A stretch of 64,000 nt of DNA from Lachnospiraceae bacterium (GCA_017467845.1 JAFUKH010000017.1:1-64000), one strand, 5' to 3'. Counted from the first letter of the stretch, positions 1-8,226 are shown. Numbers and translations: made by a program. The notes: generated by a model not told the origin, from the sequence alone.

Positions 1-765
1 GAGCTTTGCGGGGAAAGACAGGATGGCATTTTGGACTGTGCAGATAAAATGCTTCGTCCGGGTGGAAGACTTGTGTACTCCACCTGTACCTTTGCACCTA
101 TTGAGAACGAAGGAAGCGTCAGCCGCTTTTTGCAAAGACACCAGGAGTATTCCATTCTGCCGGTAGAAAAGCCGGAGACCTTTGCACCGGGTAGAGAAAA
201 GTGGTGTGACCATGTGACAGAAGGTATCGAGCATACCATGCGTATCTGGCCACATATGACGGATGGAGAAGGTCACTATCTGGCAGTACTGCAAAAGAGG
301 GGCGAGGCAGATGGAGAGGTTCGCAGCCTCTATGGACTTGAGAAAAGTGTAAATCCCAAGGAGCTTACCGAGTATAAGGAGTTTGCCAAGGAATGTCTGA
401 AGTTAGAGCTTAAGGGTGTGTATATTAAGTATGGTGACCAGCTTTATTTAGGACCGGAAAATATGCCATCCCTATATAAATTAAAGGTACTGCGTCCCGG
501 ACTTCATCTGGGAACATTGAAGAAGAATCGTTTTGAGCCATCCCATGCGCTGGCGCTTGCACTTAAGAAGTCTGATGTGAATTATAGCTATGAGCTGTCT
601 GTGGAGGATGGCAGTGCCCTGCGTTTCTTAGGCGGACAGACCTTTAATATAGAGCAGGGAAAAGGCTGGCATTTGATATGTGTGGACGGTTATTCTTTAG
701 GCTGGGGAAAGGCTGCGGGAGGAATTATGAAAAATCACTATCCAAAGGGTTTAAGAAAGTTGTAA
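1..765 (+). CDS. 16S rRNA m5C methyltransferase, RsmF/RsmB-NOP2 family (5' truncated)
   Basis: The reading frame is open from base 1, so the gene starts before the window; only the last 254 codons are present. The visible part begins near the end of the SAM-dependent methyltransferase fold. It shows the family motif PGGRLVYSTCTF with the TC cysteine used in m5C chemistry, followed by the ENE segment of motif VI. After about residue 100 comes a C-terminal domain like the RNA-binding tail of RsmF-type enzymes. It should methylate a cytosine of 16S rRNA in the cytoplasm. The exact target (RsmF versus RsmB) cannot be decided from this fragment. The family call is firm. Confidence 0.85.
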   Translation, partial: ELCGERQDGILDCADKMLRPGGRLVYSTCTFAPIENEGSVSRFLQRHQEYSILPVEKPETFAPGREKWCDHVTEGIEHTMRIWPHMTDGEGHYLAVLQKRGEADGEVRSLYGLEKSVNPKELTEYKEFAKECLKLELKGVYIKYGDQLYLGPENMPSLYKLKVLRPGLHLGTLKKNRFEPSHALALALKKSDVNYSYELSVEDGSALRFLGGQTFNIEQGKGWHLICVDGYSLGWGKAAGGIMKNHYPKGLRKL

Positions 766-788
766 AATTGTTAAATTTGTGGTAGTAT
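760..788 (+). promoter_or_regulatory. Probable sigma-A promoter of trpS
   Basis: TTGTAA (760-765) and TAGTAT (783-788) are separated by 17 bases, about 45 bases before the trpS start. The -35 overlaps the stop codon of the upstream gene. No T-box-sized leader exists, so trpS here does not look T-box controlled. Confidence 0.45.
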
Positions 789-832
789 AGTCAATATATT
801 GGGCGAAAGACCCAGGTGGAGGAAGTTTTATT

Positions 833-1921
833 ATGAAAAAAATTATTTTAACAGGTGACAGACCTACCGGAAGATTGCATGTGGGTCATTACGTTGGCTC
901 TCTCAGAAGACGAGTAGAGCTCCAGAATTCCGGTGAGTTTGATAAGATTAATATAATGATTGCGGATGCCCAGGCACTTACCGATAACTTTGACAATCCG
1001 GAGAAGGTACGTCAGAACATTATCGAGGTTGCGCTGGATTATCTTGCCTGCGGACTTGATCCGAAGAAGTCCACACTTTTCATCCAGTCCCATGTAGCTG
1101 AGCTCACAGAGTTTACCTTTTACTACATGAATCTTGTTACAGTAGCCAGATTACAGAGAAATCCTACTGTTAAGAATGAGATTCAGATGAGAAACTTTGA
1201 GCAGAGTATTCCGGTGGGATTCTTTAATTATCCAATCAGTCAGGCGGCAGATATTACTGCATTTAAGGCCAATGTCGTACCGGTTGGTGAATACCAGATT
1301 CCTATGATTGAGCAGACCAGAGAGATTGTACATAAGTTCAATACTGTTTATGCTCCGGTGCTTGTAGAGCCAAAGGCACTTCTTCCTGAGAATGATGCTT
1401 GTGGAAGATTGCCGGGTATCGATGGTAAGGCGAAGATGAGTAAGTCTCTTGGTAATTGTATCTATCTTGCGGATAGTGCAGATGATGTAAAGAAGAAAAT
1501 TATGAGTATGTATACAGACCCGACTCATTTACTTGTTTCCGATCCGGGTCATTTAGAAGGCAACACTGTATTTACTTATCTGGATGCTTTCTGTAAGGAC
1601 GAGCATTTCGAGAGATATTTACCGGAATATGCAAACCTTGATGAACTGAAAGGTCACTATACCAGAGGTGGTCTTGGTGACGTGAAGGTTAAGAAGTTCC
1701 TTAACAATGTAATGCAGGAGGAATTAGAGCCAATCAGAACTCGCAGAAAAGAGTTTGAGAAGGATATTCCTGAAATCTATAATATCTTAAAAGCAGGTAG
1801 TGAGGATGCGAGAAATACTGCAGCCAAGACCTTGTCTGAAGTTAAGAGTGCAATGCGTATTAACTACTTTGAAGATGAAGAACTGATTAAGGCTCAGGCA
1901 GAGAAATATGAAGCAGAATAA
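833..1921 (+). CDS. trpS: Tryptophanyl-tRNA synthetase
   Basis: Charges tRNA-Trp with tryptophan using ATP in the cytosol. It is a class I synthetase: the N-terminal [16 protein letters not shown] contains the HIGH-type signature (HVGH), and [11 protein letters not shown] is the KMSKS loop near residue 200. At 362 residues it is slightly longer than the usual 330-340. The start ATG follows GGAGGAAG with good spacing. The last 14 bases overlap the next gene, so the two are probably translationally coupled. The family is unmistakable. Confidence 0.97.
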   Translation: MKKIILTGDRPTGRLHVGHYVGSLRRRVELQNSGEFDKINIMIADAQALTDNFDNPEKVRQNIIEVALDYLACGLDPKKSTLFIQSHVAELTEFTFYYMNLVTVARLQRNPTVKNEIQMRNFEQSIPVGFFNYPISQAADITAFKANVVPVGEYQIPMIEQTREIVHKFNTVYAPVLVEPKALLPENDACGRLPGIDGKAKMSKSLGNCIYLADSADDVKKKIMSMYTDPTHLLVSDPGHLEGNTVFTYLDAFCKDEHFERYLPEYANLDELKGHYTRGGLGDVKVKKFLNNVMQEELEPIRTRRKEFEKDIPEIYNILKAGSEDARNTAAKTLSEVKSAMRINYFEDEELIKAQAEKYEAE

Positions 1922-2411
1922 TAATGGTTATAAAAGTGAACAGACGGATTTCGGTGCGATTTTTATCGGTGCTATAGCATGTATTATCTTTGTGGTGGTA
2001 TTTTGCTTTGTTGTATGGAATGTGACTCATAGTGAGCAGGGACCTATTCAGGCAGATACTCCGGTAAGTAGTATTCAAGATGTGGTGGAGCCGGTGAAGA
2101 CAACGGAACCTACTGCCTCGCCGGAGCCTACATCATCACCGACTCCGGAACCGGCATCAAATGATTTGGGTATGAATTTTGAACCGGTGTCCGATTATGT
2201 TACTGCGAAGAATAAGACCAATCTTCGTAGTGAGCCAAGTACCGGTCAGGGAGATGCAACCGTTGTTGTAAAACTGAATAACGGAGATGCGATTCCTCGA
2301 GTAGGTATTTGTGAGGAAACCGGCTGGTCAAAGATGCTGTATAACGGTCAGTATGTATATGCTGTAACCAGTTATATGGAGGAAGTGGATGTTCCGACCC
2401 AGCAGGAGTAG
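1908..2411 (+). CDS. Membrane-anchored SH3-domain protein
   Basis: 167 residues. One membrane segment lies at about residues 15-37 ([20 protein letters not shown]). A Pro/Thr/Ser/Glu-rich linker with PEP and PTPEP repeats follows, then a C-terminal bacterial SH3 (SH3b) module from about residue 95 ([18 protein letters not shown] through [11 protein letters not shown]). The protein should hold an extracytoplasmic SH3b domain near the wall, where such domains bind peptidoglycan or mediate protein contacts. The start lies inside the end of trpS (14-base overlap) with no good Shine-Dalgarno of its own, suggesting coupled translation. Specific role unknown. Confidence 0.75.
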   Translation: MKQNNNGYKSEQTDFGAIFIGAIACIIFVVVFCFVVWNVTHSEQGPIQADTPVSSIQDVVEPVKTTEPTASPEPTSSPTPEPASNDLGMNFEPVSDYVTAKNKTNLRSEPSTGQGDATVVVKLNNGDAIPRVGICEETGWSKMLYNGQYVYAVTSYMEEVDVPTQQE

Positions 2412-2423
2412 GAATATATAAAG

Positions 2424-2823
2424 GGCTGTTGTAAAATACAAAAGTTGATTATGGCGGAATACTGTACGGGGAATACCACCCCTACGTTTGCATGGCTTAG
2501 AAAAAATGCGTAGTAATTTCCAAAGCTGCCTTTGCGTTCAAGTTGTGTTATTTCCACGCGTTAGACACTCTGCGTATCTGTCTCGCATAGGGCGGATTCC
2601 TTAAGTAACCCAAGCGAAAGCCGGTTATAAAGTTCTTCTATGGGAATCCGCCTAATATGCGGACCGATTGCAGAGCGTCTAACCTTGGAAAAACACAACA
2701 AATCAAGGAACGTAAAAGGCAGCTTTGTGAAATTCCAGCATTTTTGAACAGTCTACAAACGTAGGGGTGGTATTCCCCGTACAGCATTCCGCCATAATCA
2801 CTCCTTATATTTTACAACAGCCC
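2424..2823. repeat. Long composite palindromic element, copy 1
   Basis: About 400 bases with no credible gene. The outer arms are inverted copies: GGGCTGTTGTAAAATA near 2424 and TATTTTACAACAGCCCC near 2808. Just inside, CGGGGAATACCACCCCTACG near 2477 is mirrored by CGTAGGGGTGGTATTCCCCG near 2760. Further inside, segments around AGCTGCCTTTGCG and CGTAAAAGGCAGCT also pair, so almost the whole stretch can fold into one long interrupted hairpin. The right-hand half (from about GCCGGTTATAAAGTTCTTC to TTTTTGAACAGTCT) recurs at 33090-33224. No clear target-site duplication is visible. It could be a non-autonomous mobile element or a structured RNA. Confidence 0.75.
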
Positions 2824-2887
2824 CTCTTGTATGCATGGAATTTAAGAAATCGGTTACCCTAAAAAGAAAAAAGGAGTAACTGAAAGT

Positions 2888-3904
2888 ATGCAGATGATTG
2901 GTAAGGCAAGTGTGGCCTATGATAAAGTAATTTACTTACAGGGAGCTGCCAGTGTGGTAGGACAAAAGGAAAGTGAGGGGCCTCTTGGAAAGTATTTTGA
3001 TGAGATATGTCCGGATGAGAGGGTAGGAGGTACAAGCTGGGAAGAAGCAGAAAGTAATTTGCAGATTAAGGCGGTGGGAAAGGTACTGGAAAAGACCGGT
3101 GTAAAGGGGGATGATGTACGCTATATGCTGGGGGGAGACCTTTTGGGACAGTGTATGGCTACCTCCTTCGGAATTGCTGACTACCAGCTCCCCTTTTTGG
3201 GGCTTTACGGTGCATGCTCTACTTGTGGTGAAGGCCTTCTGGTAGGTAGTATGCTGGTAGCCGGCGGTATGGCAGAGAGAGTTTTAAGTGTGACATCCAG
3301 CCATTTTTCCAGCGCGGAGAAGGAGTTTCGTTTTCCGCTGGAGTATGGCAACCAGAGGCCATTGTCCGCAACATGGACAGTGACCGGAAGCGGTGCATTT
3401 ATTATGACATCCCAGAAGGGACAAGATACCGGGGTGAAGATTACAGGGGGAACCATCGGTAAGATTACGGACTACGGTATTAAGGATTCCATGAATATGG
3501 GAGCTTGCATGGCCCCGGCGGCGGCAGATACCATCGCAAGACATTTGTGTGATTTTAACAGAAGACCCGATGATTATGACAAGATTATTACAGGTGATTT
3601 GGGATACGTGGGGCAGGAGGTGCTTCTTAAGCTTTTGGATGATAAAGGCTTTGACCTTCATGGTGTTCACACAGATTGTGGAATCTTAATTTATGACAGG
3701 GAGACTCAGGATACCCATTCCGGTGGCAGTGGTTGCGGCTGTGCAGCAGTAACATTAGCTGCTTATATTGTTCGCCAGATTGCCAGCGGAGAGTGGAAGC
3801 GTGTACTCTTTTTACCTACCGGAGCCCTTTTGAGTAAGACCAGCTTCAATGAGGGGAAGAGTGTGCCGGCCATCTGTCATGGTGTGGTGCTGGAGCGGGC
3901 GTAA
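2888..3904 (+). CDS. spoVAD: Stage V sporulation protein AD
   Basis: Thiolase-fold protein of the SpoVA channel that moves dipicolinic acid into the forespore and releases it at germination; SpoVAD binds dipicolinate. 338 residues is the usual length. Family stretches such as GGTSWEEAESNLQ, GLYGACSTCGEGL, SSHFSSAEKEFRFPLEYGNQ and the C-terminal LLPTGALLS are present. The start ATG has AAGGAG 11 bases upstream. It directly follows the long palindromic element and is not next to spoVAC; a SpoVAE-type gene lies 2.4 kb downstream. It implies a spore-forming host. Confidence 0.95.
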   Translation: MQMIGKASVAYDKVIYLQGAASVVGQKESEGPLGKYFDEICPDERVGGTSWEEAESNLQIKAVGKVLEKTGVKGDDVRYMLGGDLLGQCMATSFGIADYQLPFLGLYGACSTCGEGLLVGSMLVAGGMAERVLSVTSSHFSSAEKEFRFPLEYGNQRPLSATWTVTGSGAFIMTSQKGQDTGVKITGGTIGKITDYGIKDSMNMGACMAPAAADTIARHLCDFNRRPDDYDKIITGDLGYVGQEVLLKLLDDKGFDLHGVHTDCGILIYDRETQDTHSGGSGCGCAAVTLAAYIVRQIASGEWKRVLFLPTGALLSKTSFNEGKSVPAICHGVVLERA

Positions 3905-3976
3905 TTCCGTAATGGGTCTTGCAAACACAGGAAGATTTTAGTAGAATAAACAGTATCCGGCAAAGGAGGATGACAG

Positions 3977-4240
3977 ATGCGTAGAATGGAGTTTAAAATG
4001 GAGAGACCGGGACTTCTGACGGCAGGGGATAAGATTACTGTTACAGAGGGACTTTTACCAAGTAACTACTATTATACCATCAATCCGGCACTTGCCATGT
4101 CCGGCAATGTACCTTTCCGTTATCGTTTAAAGTCCCGTGAGGGCGTGGTAGTGGATGTTATAGAGAATCCCAGAGGCTTCTACGTGTATGTGGATTTTGA
4201 CGAGCCGGAGACAGAGCTCGAACGTATGAACAAGAAGTAG
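3977..4240 (+). CDS. Conserved small protein of unknown function
   Basis: 87 residues, no signal peptide and no membrane segment. The composition is mixed and soluble, with likely beta strands (RYRLKSREGVVVDVIENPRGFYVYVDFD) resembling a small beta-barrel or an OB-like fold; this fold guess is weak. It starts with ATG after AAAGGAGGATGACAG and ends 15 bases before ridA, so the two are probably co-transcribed. I do not recognise a named family. Confidence 0.6.
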   Translation: MRRMEFKMERPGLLTAGDKITVTEGLLPSNYYYTINPALAMSGNVPFRYRLKSREGVVVDVIENPRGFYVYVDFDEPETELERMNKK

Positions 4241-4255
4241 AACGGAGGATACATT

Positions 4256-4633
4256 ATGTTAAAGAAAATTGCAACTGATAAGGCACCGGCAGCGATCGGA
4301 CCATATTCACAGGCTATTGTAGCAGGAGATACCCTTTACAGCTCAGGACAGATTGCACTTGATCCGGCTACCGGTAATGTGGTAGGTGAGACCATCGTAG
4401 AGCAGGCTGAGCAGGTAATGAAGAATCTTGGTGCAGTTCTTGCTGAGGCAGGAGCTGATTACAGCAAGGTTGTGAAGACCACCTGTTTCCTTGCAGATAT
4501 GGGTGATTTTGCGGCATTCAATGAGGTATATGGTAAGTATTTTACAGATAAGCCTGCAAGAAGCTGTGTAGCAGTTAAGACCTTACCCAAGAATGTTCTT
4601 TGCGAAGTGGAAGTAATCGCGTATATAGGTTAA
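4256..4633 (+). CDS. ridA: RidA family reactive enamine/imine deaminase
   Basis: 125 residues, the full RidA/YjgF length. It hydrolyses reactive 2-aminoacrylate and other enamine/imine intermediates made by PLP enzymes, protecting PLP-dependent metabolism. Diagnostic features are APAAIGPYSQAI at the N terminus, LYSSGQIALDP, and the C-terminal KPARSCVAV containing the catalytic-site arginine, followed by LCEVEVIAYI. RidA is a cytosolic homotrimer. It has a strong GGAGG site and follows the small upstream gene by 15 bases. Confidence 0.93.
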   Translation: MLKKIATDKAPAAIGPYSQAIVAGDTLYSSGQIALDPATGNVVGETIVEQAEQVMKNLGAVLAEAGADYSKVVKTTCFLADMGDFAAFNEVYGKYFTDKPARSCVAVKTLPKNVLCEVEVIAYIG

Positions 4634-4639
4634 AGTCAG

Positions 4640-4855
4640 GCGGGGAGGATTCCTTCCAAGTTAGCATGTTAAGAAATGGCTCTGTGAGGAAATGATATGC
4701 CTTATGAAGACCCTTGAAAAACGTCAGCACTTAGCGAGGTATTTTCGAGCTTAGTACTGTTACGTTTTTCACGGAGCGAAAGCGTGTCTGAATAAGGCAT
4801 ATCGTTTTTGAACGGAGCCATTTCTTAACCCAATGGAATCGGAAGTATTCCCACT
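4640..4855. repeat. Long imperfect palindrome between ridA and the shikimate-kinase-like gene
   Basis: A 216-base gene-free stretch that folds on itself. TTAAGAAATGGCTCTG near 4671 pairs with CGGAGCCATTTCTTAA near 4814, and GATATGCCTTAT pairs with ATAAGGCATATC. A central stem is formed by GAAAAACGTCAGCACTTAG and CTTAGTACTGTTACGTTTTTC. The terminal TTTTTGAACGG resembles the TTTTTGAACAG end of the larger elements at 2424 and 32866. No strong promoter or U-tract is seen. Confidence 0.65.
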
Positions 4856-4873
4856 TTGTCTATGGAGGAAATT

Positions 4874-5368
4874 ATGAGAAATATCGTTTTAATTGGTATG
4901 CCCGGTGCGGGGAAAAGCACAGTAGGTGTAGTACTTGCCAAGAAAATGGGCTACCGTTTTATCGATTCGGATTTAGTGATTCAGGACACATACGGAAAGC
5001 TGCTGCATGAGCTGATTGAGGAGCATGGTGTAGAGGGCTTCTGGAAGATAGAAAATGATATCAATGCGGGAATGGACGTGGAGAAAGCAGTCATTGCTAC
5101 CGGCGGAAGTGCCATCTACGGGGAAGAGGCTATGGAGCATCTGCGTGAGATTGGCATGGTGGTGTATTTGAAGCTTTCCTATGAAGAGATTGAGGAGCGT
5201 CTGGGAGATTTAAGTGCCAGAGGAGTAACCTTAAAGCCGGGGCAGGATTTGAAGGCGTTATATCAGGAGAGAACGCCTCTGTATGAAAAATATGCACATA
5301 TAACCATTGAGTGTGATAATAAAATGTTACGAGAGATTGTAAAGGAAATTGCACAATATGAGAAATAA
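4874..5368 (+). CDS. Shikimate kinase-like P-loop kinase
   Basis: 164 residues, the usual AroK length. The P-loop GMPGAGKST is at residues 8-16, FIDSD follows at about 29-33, GG at about 78 and the C-terminal ERTPLYEKYAHITIE matches the AroK substrate/ATP region. AroK phosphorylates shikimate in aromatic amino acid synthesis. However, the shikimate-binding arginine normally found in the F-R-x-x-E motif is replaced here (GFWKIEND), so the substrate may differ. The start was set at the ATG after TATGGAGGAAATT rather than an upstream TTG. It overlaps the next gene by 11 bases. Family is sure, substrate less so. Confidence 0.75.
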   Translation: MRNIVLIGMPGAGKSTVGVVLAKKMGYRFIDSDLVIQDTYGKLLHELIEEHGVEGFWKIENDINAGMDVEKAVIATGGSAIYGEEAMEHLREIGMVVYLKLSYEEIEERLGDLSARGVTLKPGQDLKALYQERTPLYEKYAHITIECDNKMLREIVKEIAQYEK

Positions 5369-6278
5369 GACAACCAGAAATTCCTTTTTACTGTTTATTG
5401 CAGCCTTTATCTGGGGAACTGCTTTCATTGCCCAGAGTAAAGGGATGGATTACTTAAGTCCTTTCGCATTTACGGGAGTACGTAACCTGATAGGCTCCAC
5501 CTTCCTGCTGGGACTTGTGCTGGTGCGCAGACTTACGAACAAGGATGTTTATAAAAATATAAATTGGTCATTGACCATCAAGGGAGGTCTTCTGTGTGGT
5601 ATTGCACTTACCTTTTCCAGTATGCTGCAGCAGTATGGAATGGTATATACTACCGTGGGTAAAGCGGGATTTTTGACTACGCTCTATGTAATCTTTGTAC
5701 CCATTGCCGGAATCCTTTTCCATAAAAAGGTGGAGTGGCAGGTGTGGCTGGCAGCCGCTATGGGAGCCGTGGGAATTTATCTTCTCTGCATGACGGAAAG
5801 TTTTTCTCTAAGCTTCGGCGATACTCTGGTTCTTCTGTGCGCAGTAGGATTTACGGTACATATTATGGTGATTGACCATTTCTCTCCTCAGACGGATGGA
5901 GTGCTTTTATCTTTTATCCAGTTTTTATTCTGCGGTGTGTTGTGCAGCATTTTGTCCCTGTTCTTCGGAGCACCTACGATGGAAACGGTGAAAGGAGCAC
6001 TGGGCTCCCTGCTTTATGCCGGAGTAATGTCCAGCGGTGTGGCATTCACACTGCAGATTATTGCCCAGAAGGATTTGAATCCTACCATTGCGGCCCTTTT
6101 GATGAGTCTGGAATCGGTAATTGCAACTATCGGCGGATTTGTAGCTTATAAGGTGGGATTTTTGAAAGATGATCAAACCATGACGGCAAGGCAGATTGTG
6201 GGTTGCGTAATTGTATTTACGGCGGTGATTTTAGTACAGCTGCCTACTGAGTGGTTCCATAAAAAGAAAAACGTATAA
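5358..6278 (+). CDS. DMT superfamily (EamA) transporter
   Basis: 306 residues with about ten hydrophobic segments and an internal duplication, the normal layout of EamA/DMT permeases that move metabolites or amino acids across the cytoplasmic membrane. N-terminal FIWGTAFIAQSKG and the second-half SLESVIATIGGFVAYK are typical. The ATG start is preceded by AAAGGAAA and overlaps the kinase gene by 11 bases, so the pair is co-translated. Substrate cannot be read from sequence. A hairpin with seven T residues follows directly. Confidence 0.88.
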   Translation: MRNKTTRNSFLLFIAAFIWGTAFIAQSKGMDYLSPFAFTGVRNLIGSTFLLGLVLVRRLTNKDVYKNINWSLTIKGGLLCGIALTFSSMLQQYGMVYTTVGKAGFLTTLYVIFVPIAGILFHKKVEWQVWLAAAMGAVGIYLLCMTESFSLSFGDTLVLLCAVGFTVHIMVIDHFSPQTDGVLLSFIQFLFCGVLCSILSLFFGAPTMETVKGALGSLLYAGVMSSGVAFTLQIIAQKDLNPTIAALLMSLESVIATIGGFVAYKVGFLKDDQTMTARQIVGCVIVFTAVILVQLPTEWFHKKKNV

Positions 6279-6287
6279 AAATAAAGA

Positions 6288-6331
6288 CCTCTTCACAAAC
6301 TATGAAAAATAGAAGATGAAGAGGTTTTTTT
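6288..6331 (+). terminator. Intrinsic terminator whose 3' arm is the spoVAE ribosome site
   Basis: CCTCTTCA (6288-6295) pairs with TGAAGAGG (6317-6324), followed by seven T (6325-6331) and then immediately the ATG at 6332. The GAAGAGG of the 3' arm is the only Shine-Dalgarno-like sequence for spoVAE. Confidence 0.75.
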
Positions 6332-6688
6332 ATGGATTATGTAAAGTCATTTATTGTAGGTGGAATTATTTGTATGCTGGTACAGCTGCTGATGGAAAAG
6401 ACGAAGCTCCTTCCGGGCAGAATTATGGTGCTTTTGGTAGTGACCGGTGCTGTCCTTAGCTTTATCGGTATATACCAGCCCTTTGTGGATTTCGCAGGGG
6501 CGGGAGCTAGTGTACCTCTCCTTGGCTTTGGAAATGTGCTCATGAAGGGGGTAAAGGAAGCGGTGGATGAGCAGGGCTTCCTTGGGCTCTTTGCAGGAGG
6601 CTTTAAAGCAGGAGCGGTTGGTACTGGAGCTGCATTAATCTTTGGTTATATCGCCAGCTGGTTCTTTAAGTCTCATTCAAGACAGTAG
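6332..6688 (+). CDS. spoVAE: SpoVAC/SpoVAEb family sporulation membrane protein
   Basis: 118 residues with about three to four membrane segments, matching SpoVAEb rather than the longer SpoVAC. Family stretches include FIVGGIICMLVQLL, PLLGFGNVLMKG and the glycine-rich GLFAGGFKAGAVGTGAALIFGY. SpoVA proteins form the forespore inner-membrane channel for dipicolinic acid. It is normally adjacent to spoVAD; here four genes separate them. Its ribosome site lies in the 3' arm of the preceding terminator, so translation depends on that hairpin being open. It ends 2 bases before the convergent gene at 6690. Confidence 0.85.
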   Translation: MDYVKSFIVGGIICMLVQLLMEKTKLLPGRIMVLLVVTGAVLSFIGIYQPFVDFAGAGASVPLLGFGNVLMKGVKEAVDEQGFLGLFAGGFKAGAVGTGAALIFGYIASWFFKSHSRQ

Positions 6689-6689
6689 C

Positions 6690-7184
6690 CTACAGCAGCT
6701 CAAACTCAATTCCTTCTTTAGACAAGAACTGGGTAATTGCCTTATCCCAGATGATATCCGGTTCCTTGTTCATCACAAAGGTATGAAAGGCTGTGCCGGT
6801 GGTTAAAACGGCACTGCCACCATCGTATTTGATGGTCAGAACCAGAGCCTTTACCTGTTCGGCAGGGATGCTGCAGCCAGCGGCAGCCAGAAGTTTACTC
6901 ACCATCTCCGGCTTAAAATGTAGGACAAATTTGAAATATAAAGGAGTTCTTTTTCCCTTAATCAGGTTAAACATAAGGCTTTTCATTTCTGCCCATGTAG
7001 CGAAGTCGTAAGGAAGGGAAACGGTATCGTCCCCGTTATAAAATTCTTTATTAATATGGCCATCGATAGTGTAGGTATTGGCAGTGGAAATAGTGCCTTC
7101 TGCTAATAAGAAATTATCGAAAGCGGTACCTGCCAGCAGATGATTCATGAAGGATTTCATGGAAGAAACTTTCAGTGCCTGCAT
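6690..7184 (-). CDS. DUF5721-type conserved protein
   Basis: 164 residues with no signal or membrane segment. The start MQALKVSSMKSFMNHLLAGTA and later FLLAEGTISTANTYTIDGHIN match, from memory, the DUF5721 family found in Lachnospiraceae. Function is unknown. It is expressed from a near-consensus promoter at 7216-7244 that carries an inverted repeat. It is convergent with the SpoVAE-type gene, with only 1 base between the stop codons. The family name is moderately sure; that it is a real gene is very likely. Confidence 0.7.
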   Translation of the reverse strand: MQALKVSSMKSFMNHLLAGTAFDNFLLAEGTISTANTYTIDGHINKEFYNGDDTVSLPYDFATWAEMKSLMFNLIKGKRTPLYFKFVLHFKPEMVSKLLAAAGCSIPAEQVKALVLTIKYDGGSAVLTTGTAFHTFVMNKEPDIIWDKAITQFLSKEGIEFELL

Positions 7185-7212
7185 GGAATATTCTCCTTAA
7201 AAATACTTTAGG

Positions 7213-7244
7213 TCGAGTATACAACAAGATACTCGAGGTGTCAA
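7213..7244 (-). promoter_or_regulatory. Near-consensus promoter with operator-like inverted repeat
   Basis: On the minus strand TTGACA (7244-7239) and TATACT (7221-7216) are spaced by exactly 17. An 8-bp perfect inverted repeat, TCGAGTAT (7213-7220) and ATACTCGA (7229-7236), covers the -10 and most of the spacer, as a repressor site would. Confidence 0.75.
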
Positions 7245-7260
7245 AAAGTTGTTGTTTGTC

Positions 7261-7289
7261 TTTACGCTGGAATGTTCCTGTGCTAGAAT
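7261..7289 (+). promoter_or_regulatory. Probable extended -10 promoter of degV
   Basis: TGC-TAGAAT (TAGAAT at 7284-7289) is an extended -10. The -35 is the weak TTTACG (7261-7266) with a 17-base spacer. It lies about 65 bases before degV. Confidence 0.45.
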
Positions 7290-7355
7290 TAACGTAGTAA
7301 TGATAACCGCATGGCGCAGCCTGCGGATGAGAAATAAGAATTGGAGACCGGATAT

Positions 7356-8192
7356 ATGAGTTATAAGATTGTTGTAGACAGCTGTTGTGAGCTACCTGAG
7401 GAGTTTAAGAAGGATTCTCGTTTTGAAAGAGTACCCTTAGGCCTGGAGGTTGGTGATTATCACATCCTGGATGATGATGATTTTAATCAGAAGTCTTTTT
7501 TGGCAAAGGTTGCGGCATGTCCCACCTGTCCCAAGTCCTCCTGTCCGTCACCGGAACGTTTTATGAATGCCTACAATGCTGATGTGGACAATATTTATGT
7601 GGTAACATTGTCTGCCAAGCTCAGTGGAAGTTATAACAGTGCAGTTCTGGGAGCCAATCTATATCACGAACAGTTCGGAGAGAAGAATATTCACGTATTT
7701 GATTCTGAGTCCGCAAGCTGCGGGGAAACGCAGATTGCGCTTAAGGTAATGGAGCTGGAGGAGGCAGGCTTGTCCTTTGAAGAGGTCGTAGAGCAAGGGG
7801 AAAAGTATCGTGATGAGATGCACACCTACTTTGTGCTTGATAATCTGGAGACTCTTCGAAAGAACGGAAGATTATCCAATGTAAAAGCTTTGGTAGCTTC
7901 CACCCTTAGTATTAAACCAATTATGATAAGTGATGGAGGGCAGATAGCCCAGCAGGGACAGTGTATTGGCATGAAGAAGGCTTTGGCCAAGCTGGCAGAG
8001 TATCTTGTAGCTGAGGTGCCGGATTTACAGGCAAAGCGCTTAATGATTACTCATTGCAATGCACCGGAGAGGGCAGAGCATATGAAGGCTCTTCTGGAGA
8101 AAAAGGCTACGTTTAAGGATGTTATTATTTTAGATACCGCAGGAATCAGTAGCATGTATGCCAATGATGGGGGAATTATTGTTACGTGTTAA
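7356..8192 (+). CDS. DegV family fatty-acid-binding protein
   Basis: 278 residues, standard DegV length. DegV/FakB proteins bind a fatty acid between two domains and present it to the FakA kinase for phosphorylation and entry into phospholipid synthesis. Signature parts are YKIVVDSCCELPEE at the N terminus, VVTLSAKLSGSYNSA, the lipid-contact region, and LDNLETLRKNGRLSN. The C terminus is short and hydrophobic. Start chosen at the ATG after GGAGACCGGATAT. A LacI-type regulator follows 34 bases later and may be co-transcribed. Confidence 0.93.
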   Translation: MSYKIVVDSCCELPEEFKKDSRFERVPLGLEVGDYHILDDDDFNQKSFLAKVAACPTCPKSSCPSPERFMNAYNADVDNIYVVTLSAKLSGSYNSAVLGANLYHEQFGEKNIHVFDSESASCGETQIALKVMELEEAGLSFEEVVEQGEKYRDEMHTYFVLDNLETLRKNGRLSNVKALVASTLSIKPIMISDGGQIAQQGQCIGMKKALAKLAEYLVAEVPDLQAKRLMITHCNAPERAEHMKALLEKKATFKDVIILDTAGISSMYANDGGIIVTC

Positions 8193-8226
8193 GAAGAATC
8201 CTGAAGATTAGGCGGAGGCAGCGGCT

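Noticed and set aside
760-832. T-box riboswitch before trpS
   Set aside because: The gap is about 70 bases, too short for a T-box leader, with no T-box core sequence or terminator.
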